Shown: positions 1 through 6,746 of the stretch, one piece after another
Position numbering within the stretch: the stretch's first letter is position 1
Layout: every line of letters begins with the position of its first letter
Origin: Fimenecus sp045594885
Lineage (GTDB): Bacteria; Bacillota; Clostridia; Oscillospirales; Acutalibacteraceae
Direction: 5' to 3'
Assembly (NCBI GenBank): GCA_045594885.1
Contig: JAZNZJ010000070.1
Location: 1 to 11,994, forward strand
DNA: 11,994 nt
Notes under the pieces: generated by a model
Databases searched by the model: none
What the model saw: the letters and a program-made list of their open reading frames with translations, nothing else
What the model was told of the DNA's origin: nothing
Made by a program: the position numbers and the translations under genes

Positions 1-633
1 ATTTTTGATAAATTCTATTTTATTATTGTCGGTGATTTTATAATCTAATTCGTTCTCAAAAAAATCATATTCATCAAATGTAAATTCTGTACTCTTTCCA
101 GAAATAATATCGTATTCAACTACTTTTTGATTATCATTTAACACGATTACTCCATTTTTAAAATATCCATTCTTTTCTGAACTATTTTTATTTGTGGCAT
201 CATTATAATAAAAGCCTACAAAAACACTGCTATATTCAATTTTAAAATTAGTACCATCCAAATTTACAGATGCAATATTCCAAACTCTTTTCTCACCATC
301 ATTAGCCAAATAAGAAGTAAACACAAAATACACTTTATCTTTATAAGAACAAAGGCAGTCATCCATATCTTGCTGATATCCATTGTTTTCAAGAACTTCA
401 TCAATATCCAACTCAAAGTCTTCTCCAACTAATGTGGAATATCTCATCGCAAGCGGTATTGCTTGAACTTCAGATTGAATTGTAGCAAGCTGTTTATCCG
501 CTTTAGTTTGATACGGTGGAAAGAAAATTGTAATTATGAGAATACCCGCAAAAACAAGAACAATTGCAACAATAATAAAACACACTACTAAAAATATAGA
601 CAACCCCATTTTAGATTTACGACTTGAGTTCAT
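1..633 (-). CDS. Membrane-anchored protein of unknown function (C-terminus outside window)
   Basis: I do not recognise this gene. An open frame runs from an ATG at 633 to the window edge without a stop, giving the first 211 residues of a longer protein. Residues 1-8 are polar and basic (MNSSRKSK), followed by one strongly hydrophobic stretch at about 10-38, which looks like an uncleaved signal anchor. The rest is soluble, acidic and rich in Tyr, Phe, Asn and Asp, probably outside the membrane. Residues 93-130 run 'CSYKDKVYFVF...' to 'WNIASVNLDGTNFK', which resembles one blade of the beta-propeller-like repeats in DUF5050-type surface proteins; that is a resemblance by eye only. The start is supported by an AGGCGGTG-like ribosome site just upstream and by a good promoter at 671-699. 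It is transcribed separately from the redox operon upstream of it on the same strand. Confidence 0.7.
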   Translation of the reverse strand, partial: MNSSRKSKMGLSIFLVVCFIIVAIVLVFAGILIITIFFPPYQTKADKQLATIQSEVQAIPLAMRYSTLVGEDFELDIDEVLENNGYQQDMDDCLCSYKDKVYFVFTSYLANDGEKRVWNIASVNLDGTNFKIEYSSVFVGFYYNDATNKNSSEKNGYFKNGVIVLNDNQKVVEYDIISGKSTEFTFDEYDFFENELDYKITDNNKIEFIKN

Positions 634-670
634 TAAAGCACCGCCTTAAATTTGTAATACTTATATTTTG

Positions 671-699
671 AATATATCATTTTGAATTAGATTTGTCAA
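671..699 (-). promoter_or_regulatory. Sigma-A promoter of the membrane protein gene
   Basis: On the minus strand a perfect -35 box TTGACA (694-699) is followed after 17 bases by the -10 box TATATT (671-676), about 38 bases upstream of the ATG at 633. It lies beyond the hairpin cluster, so this gene need not depend on read-through from the redox operon. Confidence 0.75.
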
Positions 700-712
700 T
701 AAAAGAAAACGA

Positions 713-734
713 GCGATTCGTGAATCGCCCCCTA
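713..734. repeat. Hairpin unit 1 with CCCCTA tail
   Basis: GCGATTC (713-719) and GAATCGC (722-728) are perfect inverted arms, followed on the plus strand by CCCCCTA. Read on the minus strand the stem is followed by a T-rich stretch (TCGTTTTCTTTT), so it could act as a back-up terminator for the redox operon. It is one of five hairpins between 711 and 922. Confidence 0.55.
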
Positions 735-762
735 ATATTAGAGTTGATTATAGTTTGTTAAC

Positions 763-788
763 GGTCGGTCACAGAGACCCTCCCCTAC
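763..788. repeat. Hairpin unit 2 with CCCCTAC tail (weak stem)
   Basis: GGTC (767-770) can pair with GACC (776-779) around a five-base loop, and the unit ends in CCCCTAC (782-788) on the plus strand. The stem is short and alone would not be convincing. The shared tail ties it to the neighbouring units. Confidence 0.4.
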
Positions 789-831
789 AAATATTAATTT
801 ATTATCTATTATTTGTTATCTAAAACATAAC

Positions 832-857
832 GGACAGACCAGGATGTCTATCCCTAC
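832..857. repeat. Hairpin unit 3 with CCCTAC tail
   Basis: GGACAGAC (832-839) pairs with GTCTATCC (846-853) with one C/A mismatch around a six-base loop. The CCC of the CCCTAC tail (852-857) overlaps the end of the stem. Confidence 0.55.
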
Positions 858-860
858 ACG

Positions 861-885
861 AAAAAAAGCAGGCATGGAAGCCTGC
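861..885 (-). terminator. Rho-independent terminator of the redox operon (hairpin unit 4)
   Basis: On the minus strand GCAGGC, a six-base loop and GCCTGC are followed at once by seven T residues (plus-strand A-tract 861-867). It lies about 50 bases past the stop codon at 936. In the flank, the CCACTAC at 885-891 is a variant of the CCCTAC tail seen in the other hairpins here. Confidence 0.75.
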
Positions 886-898
886 CACTACTCGAAAT

Positions 899-922
899 GG
901 CGGGGTCAAGACCCCGCCCTAC
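899..922. repeat. Hairpin unit 5, G/C-rich, CCCTAC tail
   Basis: GGCGGGGTC (899-907) and GACCCCGCC (910-918) are perfect 9-base inverted arms, followed by CCCTAC (917-922, overlapping the stem end). It lies directly behind the last gene of the redox operon. There is no T-run on the minus side, so it is not a classical terminator, but it could protect the 3' end of the messenger. Confidence 0.6.
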
Positions 923-935
923 CGTTTAGTGTTTT

Positions 936-3566
936 TTAATTGAAAAGTTTACTTGCGTTGATGATGTCTTCGTTTGCGACTTTGCCTGTTGGAGTTGCAT
1001 TTACTGCTTTGATTGCTTCAGCAGTTAAGTCAGCATAAGGTGTATTGAGTTTGCTATTTACATAGTCTGCAAGACTAACACTTACGAAGATTGCTTTTTG
1101 CTTTCTTTCGTTACCATATTTATCGAAGAATGTTCCGTTTTCAAAGTATGCTGGTGTTTTTATTTTTTCTTCAACTTTACCATTGTATTGTGGAATGTTG
1201 AGCTTTGAAATTGCATAGTAGTTTGCATCTGTTTCTTTTGCGGTTGTATATATCTCTTTATTTTTTTCTTCTGCATACTTTTTAAGTACAAATGCTGTTT
1301 CTGTTGAAACCTTACCGCTAATTATGATTGTATCGGATTCAAGTAGTGCATCAAAATCAGTTGTTTGTTTTTGGTTCTCAAGTACGCTGAAACGACCACC
1401 TTTGCAGAGAATACCGTTATTTATAGGTAATGCACGGGTCACTGTTGAACCGATATAACGATAATCAATATCACAAAGATTGGAACAATTTGTGCAAATG
1501 CTCTTAACAGTATTTTCTTTAACAGGTACACTCTTTGTAAATGCTGACTTTTCACGTAATGCACCCGTTGGGCAAAGTGCAACGCACTGACCACAAGCAA
1601 TACAATCGGTTTCTTTTAATGGCTTTGAAAGTTCGGGCTCAACAAGAGTGTTAAAACCACGGTTAATAAGACCGATTGCAGACTTGCCCATAACCTCTTC
1701 GCAAACACGAACACAAAGACCGCAGAGAATACATTTATCTGTATTTCTACTGATTAAATCATTTGCGTTTTCTTGGTTTCTGTTGTGCTTCTCCCCCGCA
1801 AATCTTGACGGTTTAACATCATAATCGTTTGCATAGGAAATGAGTTTACATTCAAAATAATCGTGACAACCACATTCAAGACAACGGTTTGCCTCTTTTT
1901 TAGCCATTTCTTCAGTTAAACCGAAATTAACCTCTTTGAAGTTTGTTTTTCTTTCTGCAGGACTCATATGTGGCATCTTTGTTCTTGGTGATTTTTCGAA
2001 TTTTGAATAGTCTATGTCTTTGCTATCTCTTTCAACAAGATATGGCTTTTTGTATCCAACTGTTTCACCATTTAAGAATCTATCAATTACAACTGATGCT
2101 TTTTGTGCCTCACCAATTGCAGCAATTGCGATGTCAGCACCCTTATTTGTGGCATCACCAACTGCAAACACACCATCAATTGATGTTGTAAATCTACTTT
2201 CATCCGCTGAAATAGTATTTTTGCGAGTTGCTTCGAGGCTTTCAAATCCGTTGAGATTTGGGTACTGACCGATTGCCATAATTACACTATCAAGGGCGAT
2301 ATCTTCGGTTTCGCCCTCAATTGCAACAGGTCTTCTTCTGCCACTTTCGTCAGGCTCACCCAATTCCATTTTTTGCAAGATAACACCGCTGAGTTTACCA
2401 TTTTCACCCGTAAATTCAATAGGATTTGTGAGGTATTTATAAATTACACCCTCTTCTTCTGACTCAAGAATTTCTTGCGGGTCGGCAGGCATTTCGTCCT
2501 TTGTACGGCGATAAATAACATAAACATTTTCTGCACCAAGACGAACAGCAACACGACAAGCATCCATTGCGGTATTACCGCCACCGCAAACTGCAACATT
2601 TTTGCCAATTTGAGGCTTATTACCGAGTGCAACCTCACGAAGAAAGTCGATACCACCCCATATTCCGTTTAAATCTTCGCCTTGCACTCGCATTTTACTG
2701 CTGTTCCAAGCACCAATTGCAACGAGAGTAGCATTAAAATCATTTTTGATTTGGTCAAATGAAATATCCTTGCCGATATTAACATTGTTCTTGAGGTTTA
2801 CACCCATATTTTCAATAAGCTTGATTTCTTTATCTAAAACCGCTTTTGGAAGTCGATATTCGGGGATACCGTAACGGAGCATACCGCCCATTTTTGGCAT
2901 CTGCTCAAAAATTGTAACACTATGACCTTGTTTGCGGAGGAAATATGCTGCAGTAAGTCCTGCAGGACCACCGCCGATAATTGCAACAGATTTGTTTGTA
3001 TCGGGCTCAATTTCAGGAATGTATGTATCGCCGAGCAAATCCATATCCCCTACAAAGCCTTTAAGGAAAGCGATTGCGATTGGCTCATCAACATACTGCC
3101 TACGACATTGTTTTTCGCAAGGGTGAGGGCAAATTCTACCGATTGATGCAGGAAGTGGCAATTTTTCTTTAATAAGTTTAACCGCCTCTTTATATTCACC
3201 ATTTGCAATAAGACCAACATAACCCTGACAGTCAGTACCGGCGGGACAAGCCTTGCTACAAGGTGCAACGCAGTCACCGGTATGGTCAGAGAGTAAAAGT
3301 TCAAGAGCAACTTTGCGAGAAGCCTTAATTCTTTCTGTCTGCGTATGAACTACCATACCGTCAGTCACTTTTGTTGAACAAGCACGAAGAAGTTTTGGAA
3401 TACCCTCAACCTCAACAGTACAAAGGCCACATGCACCATAAAGCTCTACTCTGCCGTCATAACAGAGATTAGGAATTTTAATACCGTTCTGTGTGGCAAC
3501 ATTGAGTATTGTCATACCCTCTTCGGCTACTATATTTTTTCCGTCAATTGTTAATGTAATACTCAA
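936..3566 (-). CDS. StnA-like NADPH/FAD and iron-sulfur subunit of an electron-bifurcating transhydrogenase
   Basis: This 876-residue cytoplasmic fusion protein probably reduces NADP+ in an Stn-type complex (NADH plus reduced ferredoxin to NADPH). Domains in order: a [2Fe-2S] plant-type ferredoxin (C35, C46, C49, C63); a His/Cys cluster site (H95, C99, C103 with C107, C113); a GltD-like cluster helix (C146, C150, C154); an FAD Rossmann motif GGGPAG at 198-203; a second nucleotide motif GGGNTA at 328-333 followed by paired arginines, as in NADPH-binding GltD/NfnB; the FAD-closing motif 'VFAVGDA' near 466-472; a Cys group at 562-573; two [4Fe-4S] ferredoxin motifs (612-622, 655-665); and a molybdopterin-oxidoreductase-type Fe4S4 site (C691, C694, C698, C721) on a short remnant with no visible active-site Cys or selenocysteine. 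The start is TTG, set by GGAGGTG at 3573-3579, and follows the previous stop codon directly. A formate dehydrogenase or hydrogenase partner is the alternative reading. Confidence 0.8.
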   Translation of the reverse strand: MSITLTIDGKNIVAEEGMTILNVATQNGIKIPNLCYDGRVELYGACGLCTVEVEGIPKLLRACSTKVTDGMVVHTQTERIKASRKVALELLLSDHTGDCVAPCSKACPAGTDCQGYVGLIANGEYKEAVKLIKEKLPLPASIGRICPHPCEKQCRRQYVDEPIAIAFLKGFVGDMDLLGDTYIPEIEPDTNKSVAIIGGGPAGLTAAYFLRKQGHSVTIFEQMPKMGGMLRYGIPEYRLPKAVLDKEIKLIENMGVNLKNNVNIGKDISFDQIKNDFNATLVAIGAWNSSKMRVQGEDLNGIWGGIDFLREVALGNKPQIGKNVAVCGGGNTAMDACRVAVRLGAENVYVIYRRTKDEMPADPQEILESEEEGVIYKYLTNPIEFTGENGKLSGVILQKMELGEPDESGRRRPVAIEGETEDIALDSVIMAIGQYPNLNGFESLEATRKNTISADESRFTTSIDGVFAVGDATNKGADIAIAAIGEAQKASVVIDRFLNGETVGYKKPYLVERDSKDIDYSKFEKSPRTKMPHMSPAERKTNFKEVNFGLTEEMAKKEANRCLECGCHDYFECKLISYANDYDVKPSRFAGEKHNRNQENANDLISRNTDKCILCGLCVRVCEEVMGKSAIGLINRGFNTLVEPELSKPLKETDCIACGQCVALCPTGALREKSAFTKSVPVKENTVKSICTNCSNLCDIDYRYIGSTVTRALPINNGILCKGGRFSVLENQKQTTDFDALLESDTIIISGKVSTETAFVLKKYAEEKNKEIYTTAKETDANYYAISKLNIPQYNGKVEEKIKTPAYFENGTFFDKYGNERKQKAIFVSVSLADYVNSKLNTPYADLTAEAIKAVNATPTGKVANEDIINASKLFN

Positions 3567-5312
3567 TTATTTCACCTCCACAGCATTGAAACGGCAAACA
3601 GATACACAATTTCCGCATTTAATACACTTGTCCATATCAATGATATGGGCATTTTTAACAGTTCCGCTAATAGCACCAACAGGACATTTTTTAGCACATA
3701 ATGTACAGCCCTTACAAGCCTCTGCATTGATTTCATATTTAAGAAGATTTGTACATTCATGTGCAGTACATTTTTTCTGGATTATATGTTCAATATATTC
3801 ATTCTTAAAGTATTTAAGAGTTGTAAGCACGGGGTTTGGTGCAGTCTGACCAAGTCCGCAAAGTGCTCCGTCTTTGATTGCAAGGCAAAGTTCTTCTAAA
3901 AGCTCAATATCTTCTTCCTTGCCATTACCCTCGGTAATGCGAGTAAGAATTTCGAGCATTCTCTTTGTACCAAGACGACAATGAACACATTTACCGCAGG
4001 ATTCTTTCGCAGTGAAATCAAGGAAGAAACGAGCCATTTCAACCATGCAAGTGCTATCATCCATAACGACCATACCGCCCGAGCCCATAATAGCACCCGT
4101 AGCTGAGAGCGCTTTATAATCTATTACTGTATCAAGCAATTCTGCAGGGATACATCCGCCCGACGGTCCACCCATCTGTACTGCTTTAAAGTTTTTATCA
4201 TTTTTAATTCCGCCACCAATGTCAAAAATAACATCACGGAGAGTTTTACCCATTGGAATTTCTACAAGTCCGCCACGTTTAATTTTACCTGTAAGGGCAA
4301 AAACCTTCGTACCCTTGCTGTTTTCTGTACCCATTGATGAGAATGCGTTACCGCCATTGAGAATTATCCAACTGACATTTGCAAAGGTTTCAACATTGTT
4401 AATATTTGAGGGTTTATGCCAATAACCTGACTGTGCGGGGAATGGTGGTTTAAGTCTTGGCATACCACGTGAGCCCTCAAGCGACTCAATGAGTGCAGTT
4501 TCTTCTCCGCAAACGAATGCACCCGCACCCGCTTTAATTCTAAAATCACAAGAAAATTCTGTACCCATTATATTCTGCCCGATATATCCCTTTGCTTTTG
4601 CCTGGTCAATAGCATTTTGAAGTCTTTTAATTGCAAGTGGATATTCAGCACGTACATAGACAATTGCTTCAGTTGCTCCGATGGCATAAGCCCCTATGAG
4701 CATACCTTCAATAAGGTTATGTGGGTCACCCTCAATAACTGCTCTGTCCATAAATGCACCCGGGTCACCCTCATCAGCATTACAGATTAAATATTTCTTT
4801 TCACCCACTGACTGACGGGCCGCATTCCATTTAAACCAAGTTGGAAAACCTGCACCGCCACGACCTGCAAGACCTGAAATTTTGATTTCTTCTATAACCT
4901 CTTCAGGTGACATTGTTGTGAGCACTTTATTAAGTGCCTTGTAACCGTCGTCATTTGTATAATCCTCAATAATTTCAGGGTTTATAACACCACAATGACG
5001 AAGTGCAATTCTTGTTTGCTTATCTAAAAATTGTTTATCGTCATCAGAGATTTCATATTCTTTAACTGATACCAAATCATTATTATTAACTGCTGTTGCG
5101 ATTTTCTCTGCAATTTCACCATTCACTTTTACAAAGCGGTGAAGTCCGTCATCTGCATAAACATCAACGATTGGTTCAAGATAACACATGCCGATACAGC
5201 CTGTAACAGTAAGTTGATTTTTGCTTAAATTAAGGTTGGAATTTAAAATATCATAGGCTTTTTGAGCACCTGCGGCAATTCCGCAGCTACCCTGACCGAC
5301 TGCAATTTTCAT
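3567..5312 (-). CDS. NuoF/HydB-like NADH-binding flavoprotein subunit (StnB-like)
   Basis: This 581-residue subunit should bind NADH and FMN and be the likely bifurcation centre. It starts with a thioredoxin-like [2Fe-2S] domain (residues 1-85: C10, C39, C43; the expected first Cys is Val5). The NuoF core follows: a glycine-rich NADH/FMN segment 'GLAGRGGAGFP' at 147-157, 'NADEGDPGAF' at 178-187, 'GAGAFVCGEETAL' at 262-274, and the [4Fe-4S] ligands C439, C442, C445 and C485. H509, C515 and C520 lie where HydB-type subunits carry a conserved zinc site (from memory of the family). The C-terminus is a 2x[4Fe-4S] ferredoxin (C533, C536, C539, C543; C563, C566, C569, C573). This architecture is that of HydB/HndC/StnB rather than respiratory NuoF. 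The ATG overlaps the upstream stop by one base (TAATG), with GGGGAGG before it, so translation is coupled. Confidence 0.88.
   Translation of the reverse strand: MKIAVGQGSCGIAAGAQKAYDILNSNLNLSKNQLTVTGCIGMCYLEPIVDVYADDGLHRFVKVNGEIAEKIATAVNNNDLVSVKEYEISDDDKQFLDKQTRIALRHCGVINPEIIEDYTNDDGYKALNKVLTTMSPEEVIEEIKISGLAGRGGAGFPTWFKWNAARQSVGEKKYLICNADEGDPGAFMDRAVIEGDPHNLIEGMLIGAYAIGATEAIVYVRAEYPLAIKRLQNAIDQAKAKGYIGQNIMGTEFSCDFRIKAGAGAFVCGEETALIESLEGSRGMPRLKPPFPAQSGYWHKPSNINNVETFANVSWIILNGGNAFSSMGTENSKGTKVFALTGKIKRGGLVEIPMGKTLRDVIFDIGGGIKNDKNFKAVQMGGPSGGCIPAELLDTVIDYKALSATGAIMGSGGMVVMDDSTCMVEMARFFLDFTAKESCGKCVHCRLGTKRMLEILTRITEGNGKEEDIELLEELCLAIKDGALCGLGQTAPNPVLTTLKYFKNEYIEHIIQKKCTAHECTNLLKYEINAEACKGCTLCAKKCPVGAISGTVKNAHIIDMDKCIKCGNCVSVCRFNAVEVK
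3573..3579 (-). promoter_or_regulatory. Ribosome binding site that fixes the TTG start at 3566
   Basis: GGAGGTG on the minus strand lies six bases before the TTG at 3566-3564 and inside the last codons of the preceding gene. The next in-frame ATG would remove part of the N-terminal ferredoxin domain. Confidence 0.8.
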
Positions 5313-5809
5313 TATGCTTCCTCCCCTGCTTTTTCTTGTAATTCTTTAAATATTGATACCGCTTTTTCGGGTGTTAATGAGCCATAAGTATCATCGTTAA
5401 TCATCATAACCGGTGAAAGACTACAGCAACCAAGACAAGCAACATTTTTAAGGGTAAAAAGACCATCAGCAGTTGTTTCGCCGTCTTTAATGCCTAGGTA
5501 TTCGTTAATTACCTTTTCAATCTGTAATGAGCCGTTAACGTGACAAGCAGTACCCTGACAAAGCATAATAAGATACTTACCCACGGGCTGCAATCTAAAC
5601 TGTGAATAGAACGTTGCGACACCCATTATTTTAGTAACCTTAATGCCCGTTCTTTGAGAAATATGTAAAACAACATCCACGGGTAAATAGCCGTAAATCT
5701 CTTGTGCGTTCTGCAAAATTGTTATAAGACTCCCAGGCACTGTTGCGTACTTCTGTAAACAAGGCTCAAGAAGTGAAAAATCATTTTTATTATTGCATTT
5801 GCAATTCAT
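5312..5809 (-). CDS. NuoE/HydC-like thioredoxin-fold [2Fe-2S] subunit (StnC-like)
   Basis: This 165-residue protein has the usual NuoE layout: a helical N-terminal part (about 17-75, including 'YGYLPVDVV' at 39-47 and 'GVATFYSQF' at 63-71) and a thioredoxin-like [2Fe-2S] domain with the four ligands C84, C89, C125 and C129 ('CQGTACHVNGS' and 'CLGCCS'). In HydABC and Stn complexes this subunit passes electrons to or from the flavin subunit. The extreme N-terminus has an extra Cys pair (C3, C5), which is not a family ligand. It is the first gene of the operon, with an ATG at 5809, a GGAGG site just upstream and a promoter at 5849-5877. The family also serves hydrogenases and formate dehydrogenases, so only the context points to a transhydrogenase. 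Confidence 0.88.
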   Translation of the reverse strand: MNCKCNNKNDFSLLEPCLQKYATVPGSLITILQNAQEIYGYLPVDVVLHISQRTGIKVTKIMGVATFYSQFRLQPVGKYLIMLCQGTACHVNGSLQIEKVINEYLGIKDGETTADGLFTLKNVACLGCCSLSPVMMINDDTYGSLTPEKAVSIFKELQEKAGEEA

Positions 5810-5848
5810 AATTTGCCTCCGATAAATTACAACAAAATTCTATCATAT

Positions 5849-5877
5849 ATAATAATACAAAACACTACATTTTTCAA
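5849..5877 (-). promoter_or_regulatory. Probable promoter of the redox operon
   Basis: On the minus strand TTGAAA (5872-5877) and TATTAT (5849-5854) are 17 bases apart, about 40 bases upstream of the ATG at 5809. The -35 box lies inside one arm of the dyad at 5868-5899. Confidence 0.55.
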
Positions 5878-5899
5878 ATAGAAAATTCTTTGAAAAATG
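5868..5899. promoter_or_regulatory. Perfect 11-bp dyad over the -35 box, candidate operator
   Basis: CATTTTTCAAA (5868-5878) and TTTGAAAAATG (5889-5899) are exact reverse complements separated by 10 bases, so half-site centres are 21 bp apart, about two helical turns. The dyad lies upstream of both predicted start sites in a divergent intergenic region, so it would act as DNA and not as an RNA hairpin. The regulator is unknown; the sequence does not match the Rex consensus that I recall (TTGTTAA dyad). Confidence 0.55.
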
Positions 5900-5911
5900 G
5901 TTAAAAAATTA

Positions 5912-5945
5912 TCGACTTTGACAATAAATCAGTATATAATAATTA
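5912..5945 (+). promoter_or_regulatory. Probable promoter of the PHP gene
   Basis: TATAAT (5935-5940) stands 17 bases after TCGACT (5912-5917). A perfect TTGACA (5918-5923) is also present but only 11 bases before this TATAAT; with 16 bases it would have to use TAATTA (5940-5945). Which pairing is used cannot be decided by eye. Confidence 0.5.
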
Positions 5946-5979
5946 CATAAATTCTATTTTATGAAATTGAGGAATAATT

Positions 5980-6663
5980 TTGAAAAAATATTTATATGAA
6001 ATGCACCTTCACACACGTGAAACAAGTAATTGTGCAAATATTAAAGCGGAAATTGCTGTTGAAGATTATATAAAAACAGGTTATGACGGAATTGTTGTAA
6101 CCGACCATCTAAGCACATCAACGTATATGAAATATGGCAGAGAATTTTTGCCGTGGCACAAAAAGGTTGATTTTTTTCTTCGAGGTTATAGAGCAATGAA
6201 AAAAGCCGCTGCGGGCAGAATCAATGTTCTTCTTGGAATGGAACTTCGTTTTAGGCATAGCGAGGGCGACAACGATTATCTCGTTTACGGAATAACAAAA
6301 GAATTTTTATATGCTCACCCCGAACTTCTTACATTGAATATAAGACAGTTTTACCAATTAGCACAAGAAAATGGTCTTGTTGTTTTTCAGGCACACCCTT
6401 TTAGATTTGGAATGAAAGTCACAAACCCAAATTACGTTGATGGTGTTGAAATATTCAATGGTAATCCTCGACACAATTCAAATAACGATATTGCTGAAAT
6501 GTGGGCAAAAAAATATGACCTTATGGTCACATCGGGCTCGGATTATCACGAAATTGGTGACTTGGGCAGAGGCGGAATTTGGTTTAATAAAGAGATTAAA
6601 GATAATAATGCCCTCGTTGATGAACTGTTGAATAGAGATTATGAATTAAAAATAACAGAATAA
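5980..6663 (+). CDS. PHP-domain metal-dependent phosphoesterase
   Basis: This 227-residue protein has the signature of the polymerase-and-histidinol-phosphatase (PHP) superfamily: HLHT at 9-12 (H9, H11), E15, 'VVTDHL' with D42 and H43, E88 in 'GMELRF', H139 in 'QAHP', and D188 and H190 in 'SGSDYH'. These residues would form a di- or trinuclear metal centre that hydrolyses a phosphoester. The protein is a single short PHP domain without polymerase or other additions, so it is unlikely to be a histidinol phosphatase proper, and the substrate cannot be named. The start is TTG at 5980, with GAGGA at 5969-5973 at the right distance. It is a single-gene unit, divergent from the redox operon, and ends in its own terminator. 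There are no signal or membrane segments, so it is cytoplasmic. Confidence 0.87.
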   Translation: MKKYLYEMHLHTRETSNCANIKAEIAVEDYIKTGYDGIVVTDHLSTSTYMKYGREFLPWHKKVDFFLRGYRAMKKAAAGRINVLLGMELRFRHSEGDNDYLVYGITKEFLYAHPELLTLNIRQFYQLAQENGLVVFQAHPFRFGMKVTNPNYVDGVEIFNGNPRHNSNNDIAEMWAKKYDLMVTSGSDYHEIGDLGRGGIWFNKEIKDNNALVDELLNRDYELKITE

Positions 6664-6670
6664 AGATTAA

Positions 6671-6697
6671 AACGGAGTCGATTGACTCCGTTTTTTT
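6671..6697 (+). terminator. Rho-independent terminator of the PHP gene
   Basis: AACGGAGTC (6671-6679), a GATT loop and GACTCCGTT (6684-6692) form a perfect 9-bp stem that runs into a seven-base T tract (6691-6697), eight bases after the stop codon. Confidence 0.92.
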
Positions 6698-6701
6698 GTG
6701 C

Positions 6702-6730
6702 AAAAAACAGCTCCCCTTTTAGGAGAGCTG
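6702..6730 (-). terminator. Rho-independent terminator of the heat-shock operon
   Basis: The arms 6708-6717 and 6721-6730 pair with one C/A mismatch around a three-base loop. On the minus strand they are followed by six T residues (plus-strand A-tract 6702-6707). It lies 16 bases past the dnaJ stop codon and back to back with the PHP terminator. Confidence 0.88.
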
Positions 6731-6746
6731 AGAGAATTTGTATTTA

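Noticed and set aside
711..922. Possible small CRISPR array
   Set aside because: There is no constant repeat of CRISPR length or regular spacer. The units are unlike hairpins sharing only a short tail, and no cas genes are nearby.
3493..3849. 118-codon plus-strand open frame across the junction of the two large redox genes
   Set aside because: It lies antisense to two strongly supported genes and has no recognisable protein features or ribosome site; it is a shadow frame.
3567..5809. Respiratory complex I (nuoE/nuoF) assignment
   Set aside because: There are no membrane subunits or other nuo genes. The flavin subunit carries the extra N-terminal [2Fe-2S] and C-terminal ferredoxin domains of the soluble HydB/StnB type.
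5918..5940. TTGACA (5918-5923) paired with TATAAT (5935-5940) as the PHP promoter
   Set aside because: The spacing of 11 bases is too short for sigma-A; an alternative pairing is listed with low confidence.
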